Notes: generated from the sequence alone by a model not told the origin. A DNA stretch of 64,000 bases from Nitrincola alkalisediminis (GCF_009821115.1 NZ_VYTY01000001.1:434001-498000), one strand, 5' to 3'. Numbered from the stretch's first letter, positions 25,685 through 35,116 are shown. Made by a program: numbers and translations.

Positions 25685-27625
25685 TTATACATTAAATCGG
25701 TTCATTTCGCTGTGCAGTTGTTCAGCCAGTTGCGACAGGGCATTGGTTGCCTCTGTTGATTGTCCGACATGCTCAGCCGATTGATCCGCAATGTCTTTAA
25801 TACCGTGTATGTTTTGGTTAATTTCTTTTGCAACGGCGGACTGTTCTTCCGTGGCCGTTGCAATGTGTTGAATCATATCATGAGCTGCATGCACTAGGGC
25901 GAGAATTTCGTCCAAAGCCACGTTGGCTTTTTCAGAACTTTCGAGTGTCGACTCAGTGTGCTCGACACTTTGGTTGATCGCGGACACCGCCTGCTCAGCT
26001 CGTGATTGCAGTTGATTAATGACGGATTGAATTTCATTGGTGGACTCTTCCGTGCGTCTTGCAAGTCCACGAACCTCATCGGCTACAACGGCAAATCCAC
26101 GTCCACTATCGCCGGCCCGAGCGGCCTCAATGGAGGCGTTGAGCGCAAGCAGGTTGGTTTGCGAGGCAACATCACGAATCACCTGCAGCACGCTACCAAT
26201 CGTATCGCTGTCGGATTTTAGGTTTTGAATAATTTCGGCGGCTTTTGAAATTTCGTCAGAAAGCTTATGCATGGACGAAACAGAGGATGAAACAATATTG
26301 CTACCGATTTTGGCTTTCTCACTGGCGTGAACAATTTGATCTGCCGCTGACTGTGCGCTGCGAGCCACTTCCTCAACGGTGGCCGCCATTTCATTAATGG
26401 CGGTTGCGGCATTATCTAATTGAGAGGATTGGTACTTAACCCCTCTGTCGGTTTCTTGGCTGATTTGGCTCAGCTCAGTGGCAGAGGACGCCAGTGTTTC
26501 CGAGTTGGTTTTGATACGATCAATGGTGCCAGAGAGGCTTTTGCGCATGGCTTCAATTGAACCCAGTAAGCTGGACTCTTGGTGTTTTGAAATGGGTATC
26601 GTGACGGTTAAGTCACCTTGAGCGACACGTCTGACAACACTGGCAGCAAAGGTTGGATCACCCCCGAGTGTTTGTACAATTGAACGGACGATAAGTAAGC
26701 CGATCGCGGTTGCAGCGATGACAATGAATAAAAAGAAAAAAACCAAAATCCAAACCGTTTTTTGAACAGGGCGCATTGCCTCGCTGGCCTTGACCTCAAG
26801 TACTAATCCCCAGCCGAGGACAGGAATCGGGATATAACTGCCGACCACCTCCTCATTGGCCCCGTTTAAATAGCGACCAGAACCCGCCATCATCTGTGCT
26901 ATGGCTTCGCTGGCTTGAGACGTAATGGCACGACTGGTATCGGCCATGGATCGAGAGGGCGTGAGCAGTTGTCCATCGGTATTAATTAAATAAATATCCA
27001 CTTGAGGGTCTTGGTTGAGTTCTCGCACACGGTTGATCAAGGTATCAAGCGTTACGGCTCCGCGCATGACGGATACAATTTGATTGTTTTTATAGATGGG
27101 GACCGCAACGGTGCTGACCTGATTTCCTGTAGCCCTTGAAATGACGGGCTGTGAAAAGACGTCTCGACCGGAAATTGCTTGCTTAAACCAATCGCGGTCG
27201 GGAACCGAAAAGGCTTGAGCTTCACTCAGAGGTAAGATATTGGCGCGGTTTTGGCTATATGAAACGCCTGAAGTACCTAAACCTTGAGGCGAGACAACAA
27301 AAATGGTGTCATAAAACCCCTGAACTTGCGCTGTTTGCTGCAGTAAATGGTTGGTTGCATCGAAGTCTCCTTCAATAACGGGAGTCAGTCGCGCTAAAAA
27401 CCGCATTTCGTCTTGCCGTGCGTCAAGCCAGTCGATAAAACTTTGCGCGTAGCGTTCGCCTTGTCCTGCCAGTTGATTGATGATCATTTGTGTGTGAGAG
27501 CGGTAGTATTGGCTGAAAACTGTGGCGGCAATCAGGCAAACCGACGTGATCACAATCCCTAAAATCATTAGTGTCAGTTTTTTGCCAAAGGAAAGTCTGA
27601 GTGAGGCAGTAGGTTGGGCGGTCAT
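25685..27625 (-). CDS. Methyl-accepting chemotaxis protein with Cache sensor domain
   Basis: Chemoreceptor of 646 residues. An N-terminal membrane helix (about 14-36) is followed by a periplasmic dCache-type sensor (about 40-275), a second membrane helix (about 285-307), a HAMP domain with [21 protein letters not shown], and a signalling domain with the hairpin tip [18 protein letters not shown]. No C-terminal CheR-binding pentapeptide is seen (it ends EMNRFNV). dCache domains often bind amino acids or small acids directly. The HAMP start resembles that of the other receptor at 1-1332. Confidence 0.95.
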   Translation of the reverse strand: MTAQPTASLRLSFGKKLTLMILGIVITSVCLIAATVFSQYYRSHTQMIINQLAGQGERYAQSFIDWLDARQDEMRFLARLTPVIEGDFDATNHLLQQTAQVQGFYDTIFVVSPQGLGTSGVSYSQNRANILPLSEAQAFSVPDRDWFKQAISGRDVFSQPVISRATGNQVSTVAVPIYKNNQIVSVMRGAVTLDTLINRVRELNQDPQVDIYLINTDGQLLTPSRSMADTSRAITSQASEAIAQMMAGSGRYLNGANEEVVGSYIPIPVLGWGLVLEVKASEAMRPVQKTVWILVFFFLFIVIAATAIGLLIVRSIVQTLGGDPTFAASVVRRVAQGDLTVTIPISKHQESSLLGSIEAMRKSLSGTIDRIKTNSETLASSATELSQISQETDRGVKYQSSQLDNAATAINEMAATVEEVARSAQSAADQIVHASEKAKIGSNIVSSSVSSMHKLSDEISKAAEIIQNLKSDSDTIGSVLQVIRDVASQTNLLALNASIEAARAGDSGRGFAVVADEVRGLARRTEESTNEIQSVINQLQSRAEQAVSAINQSVEHTESTLESSEKANVALDEILALVHAAHDMIQHIATATEEQSAVAKEINQNIHGIKDIADQSAEHVGQSTEATNALSQLAEQLHSEMNRFNV

Positions 27626-27733
27626 GGACAGGTGCTCCGAAAAGCAAAGTTAAATTCTAATTCTTATCTGATCTTGATCTTAAATGAAGGCTTGTGTGTT
27701 GGGTATCCACCTTGAGTTTAATACCTATGCACT

Positions 27734-27760
27734 TGAACCATTCGCCAATGACGGTGCGTA
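27734..27760 (+). promoter_or_regulatory. Candidate ECF11 (RpoE-ChrR) promoter before the DUF6134 operon
   Basis: TGAACC (27734-27739), 17 bp, CGTA (27757-27760), leaving about 22 bp to the start codon with AAGGAG at 27771-27776. ECF11 sigma factors recognise TGATC-type -35 and CGTA-type -10 elements; this site differs from TGATCC at one base. It resembles the two sites beside the sigma factor gene. Confidence 0.55.
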
Positions 27761-27782
27761 CACCTAAGAAAAGGAGTTCTCA

Positions 27783-28493
27783 ATGAATCGCTGTGTACGT
27801 ATGAGACGATGGCAAAGATCGTTAATGTTTATCTTACTCAATTTGTTTATAGCACTTCCTGTTTATTCGTCAACTGATGAAGCTCTTCAGGCACGCTACG
27901 CTGGTTCAGCGCTGTATGATGTGTATCGAGATGACCGTCTCATTGGTACGCATACACTTCATTTTGCTGAAGAGGGTGATCTACTGAGGGTGGATGCCGA
28001 AATGAACCTGCAGATTCGCTTTCTAGGTATGTTTAACTACCGTTATCTGTACCAAGCGACGGAGCGTTGGCACAAGGGTGAGTTGCAGTCTTTAGAGGTG
28101 CGCGTTAATGATGATGGCAAGGAAACAGAGATTCAAATGCAACGTCAAGGCGATGTATTGCGGGTGTCTCAGGAGGGTAAAACACACGAAATTGAAATTG
28201 AGGGTACACTTTTAACAACAAATCATTGGAATGTGGACATTCTGTCGCAGCAGCAGGTCATTAATACGCTGACGGGCAGGCTCAGTACATTAAATGTAGA
28301 GCGCATAGGCGAGATTGAGGTTCCAAGAGGGGCCGACGAGCGTGTGATCGTTCCCCATTATCGTTTGGGTGGTGACTTGAAGGATACAGAGACTTGGTAC
28401 GATGAAGATGGGCGTTGGCTTGGTATGGAATTTTCAGCTCGTGATCGCTCACGGATTCGTGTGTTAAGTCGCCAAATAGGGGTGGATCGATGA
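27783..28493 (+). CDS. Secreted DUF6134-like protein
   Basis: Protein of 236 residues with a signal peptide (LMFILLNLFIALPVYSS, about 15-31), so it is periplasmic. The mature part is rich in beta strands and starts with YDVYRDDRLIGTHTLHF, then RFLGMFNYRYLYQATERW, as in DUF6134 proteins found next to ChrR-regulated genes. No catalytic motif is recognisable. It is the first gene of a three-gene operon and overlaps the SDR gene by four bases. An ECF11-like promoter precedes it, so a role in the singlet oxygen response is probable. Confidence 0.7.
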   Translation: MNRCVRMRRWQRSLMFILLNLFIALPVYSSTDEALQARYAGSALYDVYRDDRLIGTHTLHFAEEGDLLRVDAEMNLQIRFLGMFNYRYLYQATERWHKGELQSLEVRVNDDGKETEIQMQRQGDVLRVSQEGKTHEIEIEGTLLTTNHWNVDILSQQQVINTLTGRLSTLNVERIGEIEVPRGADERVIVPHYRLGGDLKDTETWYDEDGRWLGMEFSARDRSRIRVLSRQIGVDR

Positions 28494-29278
28494 AGTCGAC
28501 GCATTGCACTTGGATCACGGGTGGAGGCAGCGGTATAGGCTTTGCCCTTGCACAACAGTTGGCAGAACAAGGGCGTGTGATCGTTATTACGGGTCGCGAT
28601 CCGCAGCGTTTAAGTAAAGCATGCCAAACGATCAATGCTCGCTTGGAGTTTCCTAGAGCCCATTATCAAGTGTTGGATGTGACAAATGCTCAGGCCGTGG
28701 CTGAGTGTATTAATGAAATTGAAAAAAACCAAGGGTTGATTGAGTTGGCGGTTTTGAATGCAGGCGATCATTTTGCCAATGGTTTAGATGATTTCTCGGT
28801 TGTCCCATTTCGGCAGTTGTTTGAAGTCAACGTGTTTGGGGTGTTAAATTGTGTTGAGGCTCTACTCCCTCGATTTAAAGCTCGAAACGCAGGCCATATT
28901 GCCGTCACTGCATCGGTTGCTGGGTATCAAGGTTTACCGCTGGCATCGGCCTACGGGGCGAGCAAAGCGGCTATTATCCATGCCTGTGAAGCACTCTATT
29001 TTGAGTTACGTTTAACTCAAATCAAGCTGCAGATCATTAACCCAGGATTTGTCAAAACCCCTTTAACGGATAAAAACACCTTTGAAATGCCGTTTTTAGT
29101 GGAGCCAGAGGATGCAGCAAAGGCCATTATCAAAGGACTGACATCACATCGGTTTGAAATTGCATTCCCAACCCCTTTTGTATTGATCTTAAAAACCTTA
29201 AGGTATTTACCCTATCGTTGGTATTTCGCATTGGTGGGGCGTATGACGGGATTTTCTTCATCAGGATCTGAAAAATGA
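28490..29278 (+). CDS. Short-chain dehydrogenase/reductase
   Basis: NAD(P)-dependent oxidoreductase of 262 residues. The cofactor motif is TGGGSGIG (10-17) and LNAGDHF follows the fourth strand. Catalytic residues are Ser in TASVAG (about 142-147) and Tyr/Lys in YGASK (about 155-159). A similar SDR belongs to the RpoE-ChrR regulon of Rhodobacter sphaeroides, from memory. It overlaps both neighbours by four bases. Substrate unknown; the hydrophobic C-terminus (PFVLILKTLRYLPYRWYFAL) could bring it to the membrane. Confidence 0.88.
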   Translation: MKSTHCTWITGGGSGIGFALAQQLAEQGRVIVITGRDPQRLSKACQTINARLEFPRAHYQVLDVTNAQAVAECINEIEKNQGLIELAVLNAGDHFANGLDDFSVVPFRQLFEVNVFGVLNCVEALLPRFKARNAGHIAVTASVAGYQGLPLASAYGASKAAIIHACEALYFELRLTQIKLQIINPGFVKTPLTDKNTFEMPFLVEPEDAAKAIIKGLTSHRFEIAFPTPFVLILKTLRYLPYRWYFALVGRMTGFSSSGSEK

Positions 29279-29712
29279 CAACCCAATCCAATCAAGCTGT
29301 TTGTGAGGCCTATGCCTCGGTGTTTAGTCAATTGTCCCCAGCGACAATTGAATCTTTTCGTCCGTTAGTGTCATCGGATATACGCTTTAAAGACCCTTTT
29401 AATGATCACTGTGGGTTTGAGAAAATGGCGAATGTGTTGCAAGACATGTTTAGGCATACTCAGAACCCAGGGTTTACAGTGCTTGAGCAAGATGTGTGTG
29501 GCGATCATGCGTGGTTGCGTTGGCGTTTTAGGGCGGATATGCCAGTCATAGGCGCTTTTGAAAGTGAAGGGGTGTCACGCATCGTCTTTAATGCCGATGG
29601 CAAAGTGTGTGAACACATAGATTATTGGGACAGTGCACCCTTGTATATGCAAATCCCTTTGCTCGGTCGCCTGTTAAAAGCCATTCGTAACCGTATGGCT
29701 AGCGATCACTAA
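29275..29712 (+). CDS. Nuclear transport factor 2-like (SnoaL-type) protein
   Basis: Small cone-shaped fold protein of 145 residues with the SnoaL/NTF2-like pattern: N-terminal helices, DIRFKDPFND (about 39-48), and a C-terminal sheet with ISRIVFNADGKVCEHIDYWD. It is the last gene of the DUF6134-SDR operon. Related genes occur regularly beside ChrR clusters. Its end overlaps the end of the convergent DUF3833 gene by 14 bases. A ligand or reaction cannot be named. Confidence 0.75.
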   Translation: MTTQSNQAVCEAYASVFSQLSPATIESFRPLVSSDIRFKDPFNDHCGFEKMANVLQDMFRHTQNPGFTVLEQDVCGDHAWLRWRFRADMPVIGAFESEGVSRIVFNADGKVCEHIDYWDSAPLYMQIPLLGRLLKAIRNRMASDH

Positions 29713-30277
29713 AATGCTCACTCAGACTAAAGGGGGCATGATTTAGATGCTCGCCTCGGCTAAACGATAGCGTCACGGTTCCCAGCTCAAACCCCCATTT
29801 GCGAATCGTGGCTCGATTAATTAATACGCCGCCCGGTTGTAAGTACATCCAGTCGTCAAAATTGACCTTCCAACTATCATCGCCGACTTTCAAATTCATA
29901 CTATAGACCCAGTGCAGAGTATTACCTTTAATCTGTCCACTGGCTTGCCCAATAATGTCGTCTGCTGTGCCCGAATATTGACCATTACCTTGTGGTGTTA
30001 TCGTCCATATACGTCGGTCGAGCTCACCATCAGAATAAAGAAACAGTTCATCTAACACTAACTTTCCATTCTCCATCGTGCCGTCAATTTCAACGATAAA
30101 CTCGCGACGCAGTTTGCCAAAGCGGTCTTCAAAGATCCCCCAGGCATAGACTTTTCCATCGAAAAAGTCCTCAAGAACCAATTTAGGTTCTCGTTTATCA
30201 AAGTGTTCGATGTTCATATTACTGCACCCGACCATGAGTAGCAGAAGAAAGCACAGGTTTAGTGAGCGAGCCCGCAT
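29699..30277 (-). CDS. DUF3833 lipoprotein
   Basis: Protein of 192 residues with a lipoprotein-like signal (LCFLLLLMVGC, cysteine at 18), so it is likely anchored in a membrane. The body matches DUF3833: FDGKVYAWGIFEDRFGKLRREF (about 40-61) and DDWMYLQPGGVLINRATIRKWG (about 141-162). DUF3833 proteins are common partners of Cfa, DUF1365 and flavin amine oxidase genes. The start overlaps the MFS gene by 59 bases. It is the last gene of the operon that starts at 34973. Function unknown. Confidence 0.8.
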   Translation of the reverse strand: MRARSLNLCFLLLLMVGCSNMNIEHFDKREPKLVLEDFFDGKVYAWGIFEDRFGKLRREFIVEIDGTMENGKLVLDELFLYSDGELDRRIWTITPQGNGQYSGTADDIIGQASGQIKGNTLHWVYSMNLKVGDDSWKVNFDDWMYLQPGGVLINRATIRKWGFELGTVTLSFSRGEHLNHAPFSLSEHFSDR

Positions 30278-31580
30278 GATGTAAACTCCCAGAAGTACGC
30301 TCGTTTAGGCGGCGTATGAGTGCTCGATGATGATGGTTTCGCAACGGAAACCTCCATAAAATTAAGATAGACATGCTTTTGAATACGCAAGGCAATAAGG
30401 CGTAGATCAATGCCAGGCTCAGTGATGGAGTCGCGCTTTGTGCATCGAAACCGCTTAGCTCCAATAAACCAAGCGCAAAGAGTGCAGCCAAGGCTAAAGC
30501 GGCTTTGGTGGCTGCGTTCCAGAGGGCGAAGAGCAAGCCTGTGTGCTCTCGTTTAAAGCGAAATTTATCCCAGTCAGCCACTTCCGCTTGAATGGCATGG
30601 GGGAGCGACAGATCGGCACCAAATGCAAAGCCAGTAAGGATACAGATTAGGACAAAGGCGTGATTATCACCGGGTGCGAGAAAAACGGCCGGTATAAATG
30701 CACAGATGGCGAGGATCATGGCGACAGACCAGAGTAGCACCTTGTCAAAACGCCGACTTAAGTAGAGCCAAAGCGGAAGGCTGCAGCAGGCGGCAATAAA
30801 GTAAATTAAAATGAACACACCACGTGCATCGGGTGAGTTACCAAGCACAGAGGTGATATACAAAGGGAAGAGCACTGCAGGTATGCCATTGGCTATGCCG
30901 TTGAGCAGCCATGCAGCAATCAATCGAACGGCTAAGCGATTGTTTTTGATATCCTGCCAACGACCTTGTGCCATCTTAAGGTAAGAGGGCGTAGGTAAGT
31001 CGGATAAGAGTCGATACAGGAAAAAAGCTCCCAGTAGAACCGTGACCAGCATCATCGACTGCAGTACCGCCTGAGTTGAAAAACCCATCAGTGCCAACAA
31101 CGGAAGACAGGCGGAAAGCAACAGACCCAACAAGGAAAACCCTTCTCGGTAACTGATGGCACGTGAGCGTTGGAAGCTGTCGGAGCTAAGGTGAGTGATC
31201 CAAGTGATGTAAGGAATTTGAATCAGCGTCCAGCCCAAATAGAGTAGAGCCGATCCTGCAAACAATGAGATTGCAGCTGTGCTCGGGTCAGGGTGGATGA
31301 GCAACCAGAGACCAGGAATACATAGCAATCCTCCCGCCACAAAGGTCAGTTTAAACAGTTTACCTTGCACATGATCCAACCATCGACCAATTAAAGGGTC
31401 ACTGATGACATCCAGCACACGTGCCAACACCAACAGCAATCCCACCATGCCCAACGACATTCCAACCTCTTCTACATAAAAAGTGGGGAGCAGAATGTAC
31501 ACGGCGACGGTGGGAATGGCTAAAGGGAGGGCGGGGAGTGCGTAACTCAGCACAGCCCGCTTGGGTAAATGGCTGTTCAC
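30219..31580 (-). CDS. MFS transporter, GPH (MelB-like) family
   Basis: Membrane carrier of 453 residues with about 12 hydrophobic segments. The stretch LDVISDPLIGRWLDHVQGK (about 53-71) is the MelB/GPH family signature, and GADLSLPHAIQAEVADWDK is typical of its second half. Although the family is named for sugar:cation symport, this gene is embedded with lipid-modifying genes and overlaps the cfa gene by four bases, so a lipid-related or stress-related cargo is more likely than a sugar. Confidence 0.85.
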   Translation of the reverse strand: MNSHLPKRAVLSYALPALPLAIPTVAVYILLPTFYVEEVGMSLGMVGLLLVLARVLDVISDPLIGRWLDHVQGKLFKLTFVAGGLLCIPGLWLLIHPDPSTAAISLFAGSALLYLGWTLIQIPYITWITHLSSDSFQRSRAISYREGFSLLGLLLSACLPLLALMGFSTQAVLQSMMLVTVLLGAFFLYRLLSDLPTPSYLKMAQGRWQDIKNNRLAVRLIAAWLLNGIANGIPAVLFPLYITSVLGNSPDARGVFILIYFIAACCSLPLWLYLSRRFDKVLLWSVAMILAICAFIPAVFLAPGDNHAFVLICILTGFAFGADLSLPHAIQAEVADWDKFRFKREHTGLLFALWNAATKAALALAALFALGLLELSGFDAQSATPSLSLALIYALLPCVFKSMSILILWRFPLRNHHHRALIRRLNERTSGSLHHAGSLTKPVLSSATHGRVQ

Positions 31581-32815
31581 TTGGCTTCCAATTGATAAAG
31601 ACCAACATCAATGGTTTTGTAGCGAAAGCCACCCTCACAGTACGCGAGGTAGAAGAGCCACATACGTCTGAAGCGCTCATCAAATCCTTGTGCCTGAATG
31701 CGAGGCCATTGCTCTATAAAACGATGACGCCAGCGGGCAAGTGTGGTTGCGTAATCCAAGCCAAATAGCAACTGATCTGTGATGTCAAAGCCTTGTTGAG
31801 CGGCGGCAAGGGTTAGACGTTCAGGTGAGGGTAACATTCCGCCCGGGAAAATGTAGCGTTGGATAAAGTCGGGATTACGGCGATACTCCTCGAAACGCGT
31901 TTCATCAATACTGATGATTTGTAAAATGGCCTTGCCACCGGGACGCAAACAGTTTTTCAGTTGCGTAAAGTAGGTGTCCCAATGCTCTTCACCCACGGCT
32001 TCAAACATCTCGATTGAAACAATATGATCATACTGCGCCTCAACATCGCGGTAATCCGTCAGGCTGAAGGAGCATAGGTGATCGAGTTTAGCGGATTCAA
32101 TTCGTGCACGAGCAAAGGCGAGCTGTTCTTGCGACAAGGTGACACCGTGAACTTTGACCCCAAACTCATGCGCGGCAAACTCCGCAAAACCACCCCAGCC
32201 ACAACCGATTTCGAGGAGCTGCTGACCTGGCTTTAGATCTAGCATCTCGGCAATTCGACGGTATTTATTGAGTTGAGCTTGATGCAATGACTGATTTTCA
32301 TGGGCAAAGAGCGCCGCTGAATAGGTCATGCTTTCATCCAGCCACAACTGATAAAAGTCGTTGCCAAGATCGTAATGATAGGCAATGTTTTTGCGGCTGC
32401 CTTTTTTAGTGTTAGAGCGTTTTAAGTGTATTAACCGATTGAGCGCACGTATCCAGGCTTTACCATTATTGAGCTCTGGCATTTTAGCTTCATTGCCTAA
32501 CGCCCATTGAACTAAGGCCACCAGGTCAGGGCTGTCCCACTCACCGGCCATATAGCTTTCGGCAACACCGAGCTGTCCGCCTTGTAAAAAGCGGCGTAAA
32601 GGTTTCAGGCTGTGCAAACGAATCTCGGCTCTCGGTTCCCCTTCGTGTTGATGACCGAATGTCAGTGTTTGTCCGCTGGGGAGCGTAAACAACAAGGTGC
32701 CGAAATCAAGATGAGGTAGATACTTCATCACGGTATTGAAACAAAGACGGTTAAACCAGCCCTGTTCGGGCAAGAGCGCTTGTGCAGTGAGAGTTTGGTA
32801 GTGTGAAGGCTTCAT
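31577..32815 (-). CDS. cfa: Cyclopropane-fatty-acyl-phospholipid synthase family methyltransferase
   Basis: SAM-dependent enzyme of 412 residues acting on unsaturated fatty acyl chains of membrane phospholipids. The SAM motif LEIGCGWGGFAEFAA (about 197-211) is present, as are YHYDLGNDFYQLWLDESMTYS (about 146-166) and IVSIEMFEAVGEEHW. It may make cyclopropanes or, given its ChrR-type context, methylate a fatty acid toward a furan fatty acid; both are known for this family. It is coupled by four-base overlaps to the MFS and DUF1365 genes. Confidence 0.92.
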   Translation of the reverse strand: MKPSHYQTLTAQALLPEQGWFNRLCFNTVMKYLPHLDFGTLLFTLPSGQTLTFGHQHEGEPRAEIRLHSLKPLRRFLQGGQLGVAESYMAGEWDSPDLVALVQWALGNEAKMPELNNGKAWIRALNRLIHLKRSNTKKGSRKNIAYHYDLGNDFYQLWLDESMTYSAALFAHENQSLHQAQLNKYRRIAEMLDLKPGQQLLEIGCGWGGFAEFAAHEFGVKVHGVTLSQEQLAFARARIESAKLDHLCSFSLTDYRDVEAQYDHIVSIEMFEAVGEEHWDTYFTQLKNCLRPGGKAILQIISIDETRFEEYRRNPDFIQRYIFPGGMLPSPERLTLAAAQQGFDITDQLLFGLDYATTLARWRHRFIEQWPRIQAQGFDERFRRMWLFYLAYCEGGFRYKTIDVGLYQLEAK

Positions 32816-33606
32816 AATGAGTTCATCTCCGTCTGCTGGACCAAGGAAATTCGATGTTCAGGTGGGGTGGGTCGAGGCTGTATACGCAAGCCTTTTCGCC
32901 ATAATTGCAGGGCTTCCCAGTGAATACCTGCAATGACTTTCATGGTCATCAGCGGATGACGCCAAAATGTTTGAGTGATTGTTTTTTCGGTTATTTCAAT
33001 ACGCTGACCGGTAAAGGTCGCATTCAAAATGGCTCCTTCTGGATCCGTTTGCTGAATCAGAACAGCGACCTTCTCACCCGGAGGCGTCATTCTGAATTGG
33101 TAGTTTGTCTCCATCGGCATAAAAGGGGAGACGTAAAAGTGTTTGTTACAGGCTTGCTGTATGACCTTGCCTGAGGCTTTCTCGACAGGAATCAGATACG
33201 AGTGGCGCTGATTAAAGGTATTACTGACTTCATACAGAATCGCGACGAGTTCGTTATCCTCGTTGTAGCAATAAAACACACTTAAGGGATTAAACACGTA
33301 ACCCAGTATGCGCGGATAACACAAAAGGCGAATCGCGCCAGCGCCTAGATCGATCTGGTTGTCTTTGAGGAGTCTATTGACCTGCTCCTTCAAAGGCGTT
33401 GTACTGCCATCACCGTGATCCTTGGTGTGGAATGAAAAAAGATTGAAGCGGTTGACTGAAAAAAAGCGTAAGCGATTTAAGGCCTCTAGCTCGTCAAGGT
33501 CCAATAGCCAAGAGCTGACGTTATACACAAATCGATGTTTGGCAGGCTTTAAGCGTTGATGCATCACCTCGCCGCAGTAAATAGCGGAATGAAGAGAGAG
33601 ACTCAT
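32812..33606 (-). CDS. DUF1365 family protein
   Basis: Protein of 264 residues. N-terminal SAIYCGEVMHQRLKPAKHRFVYNV (about 8-31) and FNPLSVFYCYNEDNE (about 105-119) are hallmarks of DUF1365, which is nearly always next to cfa and a flavin amine oxidase gene. It overlaps both by four bases. No enzyme activity can be assigned; context implies a part in modifying membrane fatty acids under photo-oxidative stress. Confidence 0.88.
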   Translation of the reverse strand: MSLSLHSAIYCGEVMHQRLKPAKHRFVYNVSSWLLDLDELEALNRLRFFSVNRFNLFSFHTKDHGDGSTTPLKEQVNRLLKDNQIDLGAGAIRLLCYPRILGYVFNPLSVFYCYNEDNELVAILYEVSNTFNQRHSYLIPVEKASGKVIQQACNKHFYVSPFMPMETNYQFRMTPPGEKVAVLIQQTDPEGAILNATFTGQRIEITEKTITQTFWRHPLMTMKVIAGIHWEALQLWRKGLRIQPRPTPPEHRISLVQQTEMNSL

Positions 33607-34973
33607 GCGACGGCTTCCTGATTCAGCCCTTTGTCGGGACGCTTAGGTGGATGAACATGAATGCGACTGTTGGGGTTATCTAAACTCCAAGGACGTTTGA
33701 TACCGCCAAGGCGTTCGGCAACGGCAAGTCCTGACTGTAAGCCATCTTCATGGAAACCGTAACCAAACCAAGCACCACAGAACCAAGTGTTTTTAACACC
33801 CTGCAAATTCCAAAGTGACTCTTGAGCTTGGATCGACTCAAGTGTGAAGGCTGGATGATCGTATAAGTAACTGCGGCAAATGCTACCTTCTTTTGGCTCG
33901 CTCAGCGGATTCAGTGTCACGAATAAAGGCTTTTCCTCGGGTAGATGCTGCAAGCGATTCATCCAATAGGTAACACTGAGCGTGTCAGTGCTGTGCTCTT
34001 GGCCTTCGGCAAGATAGTTCCAGCTTGCCCATGCGGCTTTGCGCTTTGGCATTAAGGCAGGATCATTATGAAGAATGGCGCGGTTGCGCTGATACGGAAA
34101 ATGCCTCAGCAACTGCTGCTCGTCGACAGTGGGCTCTGCCAGCATCTCTAAGGATTGATCGGCATGGCACGCCAATACGACATGATCGAAAGTTTCGCGT
34201 CGACCATGTAAGTCTTCCAGAATGACCTTACCGTTGTGTCGATGAATTTTATGGATATGTTGGTTCAAGCGCAGATTTTCGCCCAGTGCATCGACAATTT
34301 TCTGCACATAGACTCGGCTTCCACCTTTCACCGTGCGCCATTGAGGGCGGTCTTTAAGTTGCACTAACCCATGATTCTGGCAAAAGCGTAAGAAGGTTTG
34401 CGCAGGATACTCAAGCATCTGCTTTGCGGGTGTTGACCAGATAGCCGCTCCCATCGGGATCAGGTGTTGTTGAATAAACGCCTCGCCATAACCATGGTGT
34501 TTGAGCAACTCACCCAATGACATGTTTGCCGTTGCTGGATTTGTTGCCATGCTGTCGGACTCTTTATAGAAACGAAGCAGGTCTTTAATCAACATCCAAA
34601 AGCTGGGTTTAAAAAGGTTACGACGCTGGGCAAAGAGACCGTTTAAATCGGTACCACTGTACTCAACCTCTCCTTGATTTAAGCTCACGGCAAAGGACAT
34701 TTCTGTTTCAAGGCTTTCAACCTCAAGGTGGTCAAAAAATTTAACAAGATTCGGGTAATTAACGGGGTTAAACACAATGAACCCCGTGTCAACGTCAATC
34801 CGTGCTCCATCTGGGTAGTCAACGGCCACAGTGTTGGAGTGTCCACCGGGACGATCGTCTTTTTCGAAGAGGGTGACATTATGGTGTTGATTAAGAAGCC
34901 AAGCGCATGAAAGACCGGAGATACCCGATCCGATTACCGCTATCTTTAAGGGTCTAATTACTTTAACGTTCAT
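33603..34973 (-). CDS. FAD-dependent amine oxidase/desaturase-like protein
   Basis: Flavoprotein of 456 residues. The dinucleotide-binding motif IAVIGSGISGLSCAWLL (about 11-27) and the GG motif DDRPGGHSNTV (about 40-50) are clear; the C-terminus has WFCGAWFGYGFHEDGLQSGL, which closes the FAD site. Its Rhodobacter homologue, as far as I recall, is needed for furan fatty acid formation and for ChrR turnover. It is the first gene of a five-gene operon; an ECF11-like promoter lies 42-68 bases upstream. Confidence 0.85.
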   Translation of the reverse strand: MNVKVIRPLKIAVIGSGISGLSCAWLLNQHHNVTLFEKDDRPGGHSNTVAVDYPDGARIDVDTGFIVFNPVNYPNLVKFFDHLEVESLETEMSFAVSLNQGEVEYSGTDLNGLFAQRRNLFKPSFWMLIKDLLRFYKESDSMATNPATANMSLGELLKHHGYGEAFIQQHLIPMGAAIWSTPAKQMLEYPAQTFLRFCQNHGLVQLKDRPQWRTVKGGSRVYVQKIVDALGENLRLNQHIHKIHRHNGKVILEDLHGRRETFDHVVLACHADQSLEMLAEPTVDEQQLLRHFPYQRNRAILHNDPALMPKRKAAWASWNYLAEGQEHSTDTLSVTYWMNRLQHLPEEKPLFVTLNPLSEPKEGSICRSYLYDHPAFTLESIQAQESLWNLQGVKNTWFCGAWFGYGFHEDGLQSGLAVAERLGGIKRPWSLDNPNSRIHVHPPKRPDKGLNQEAVA

Positions 34974-35014
34974 TGGGTGGCCTCATGCCTTGCAAAGGTT
35001 TCGTTAGTGAGCCT

Positions 35015-35041
35015 TACGTGTCAGTTTATGTGCTTAGATCA
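35015..35041 (-). promoter_or_regulatory. ECF11 (RpoE-ChrR) promoter of the amine oxidase-cfa operon
   Basis: On the minus strand, TGATCT (35041-35036), 17 bp, CGTA (35018-35015). This fits the ECF11 pattern and gives a leader of about 35 bases before the ATG at 34973. Confidence 0.7.
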
Positions 35042-35090
35042 CTAAGACTAAACACATATTGTGAACTGACGATTTTGAGGTTAAAAGAGA

Positions 35091-35116
35091 TGATCTATTT
35101 CAGACGACAGCCCGTA
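35091..35116 (+). promoter_or_regulatory. ECF11 (RpoE-ChrR) promoter of the sigma factor operon
   Basis: TGATCT (35091-35096), 16 bp, CGTA (35113-35116). It would start RNA near 35123, indicating autoregulation. It is back to back with the promoter of the divergent operon, both carrying TGATCT. Confidence 0.7.

Noticed and set aside
31421-31768. 115-codon plus-strand frame across the MFS/cfa junction
   Set aside because: It is antisense to two well-supported genes coupled by a four-base overlap.
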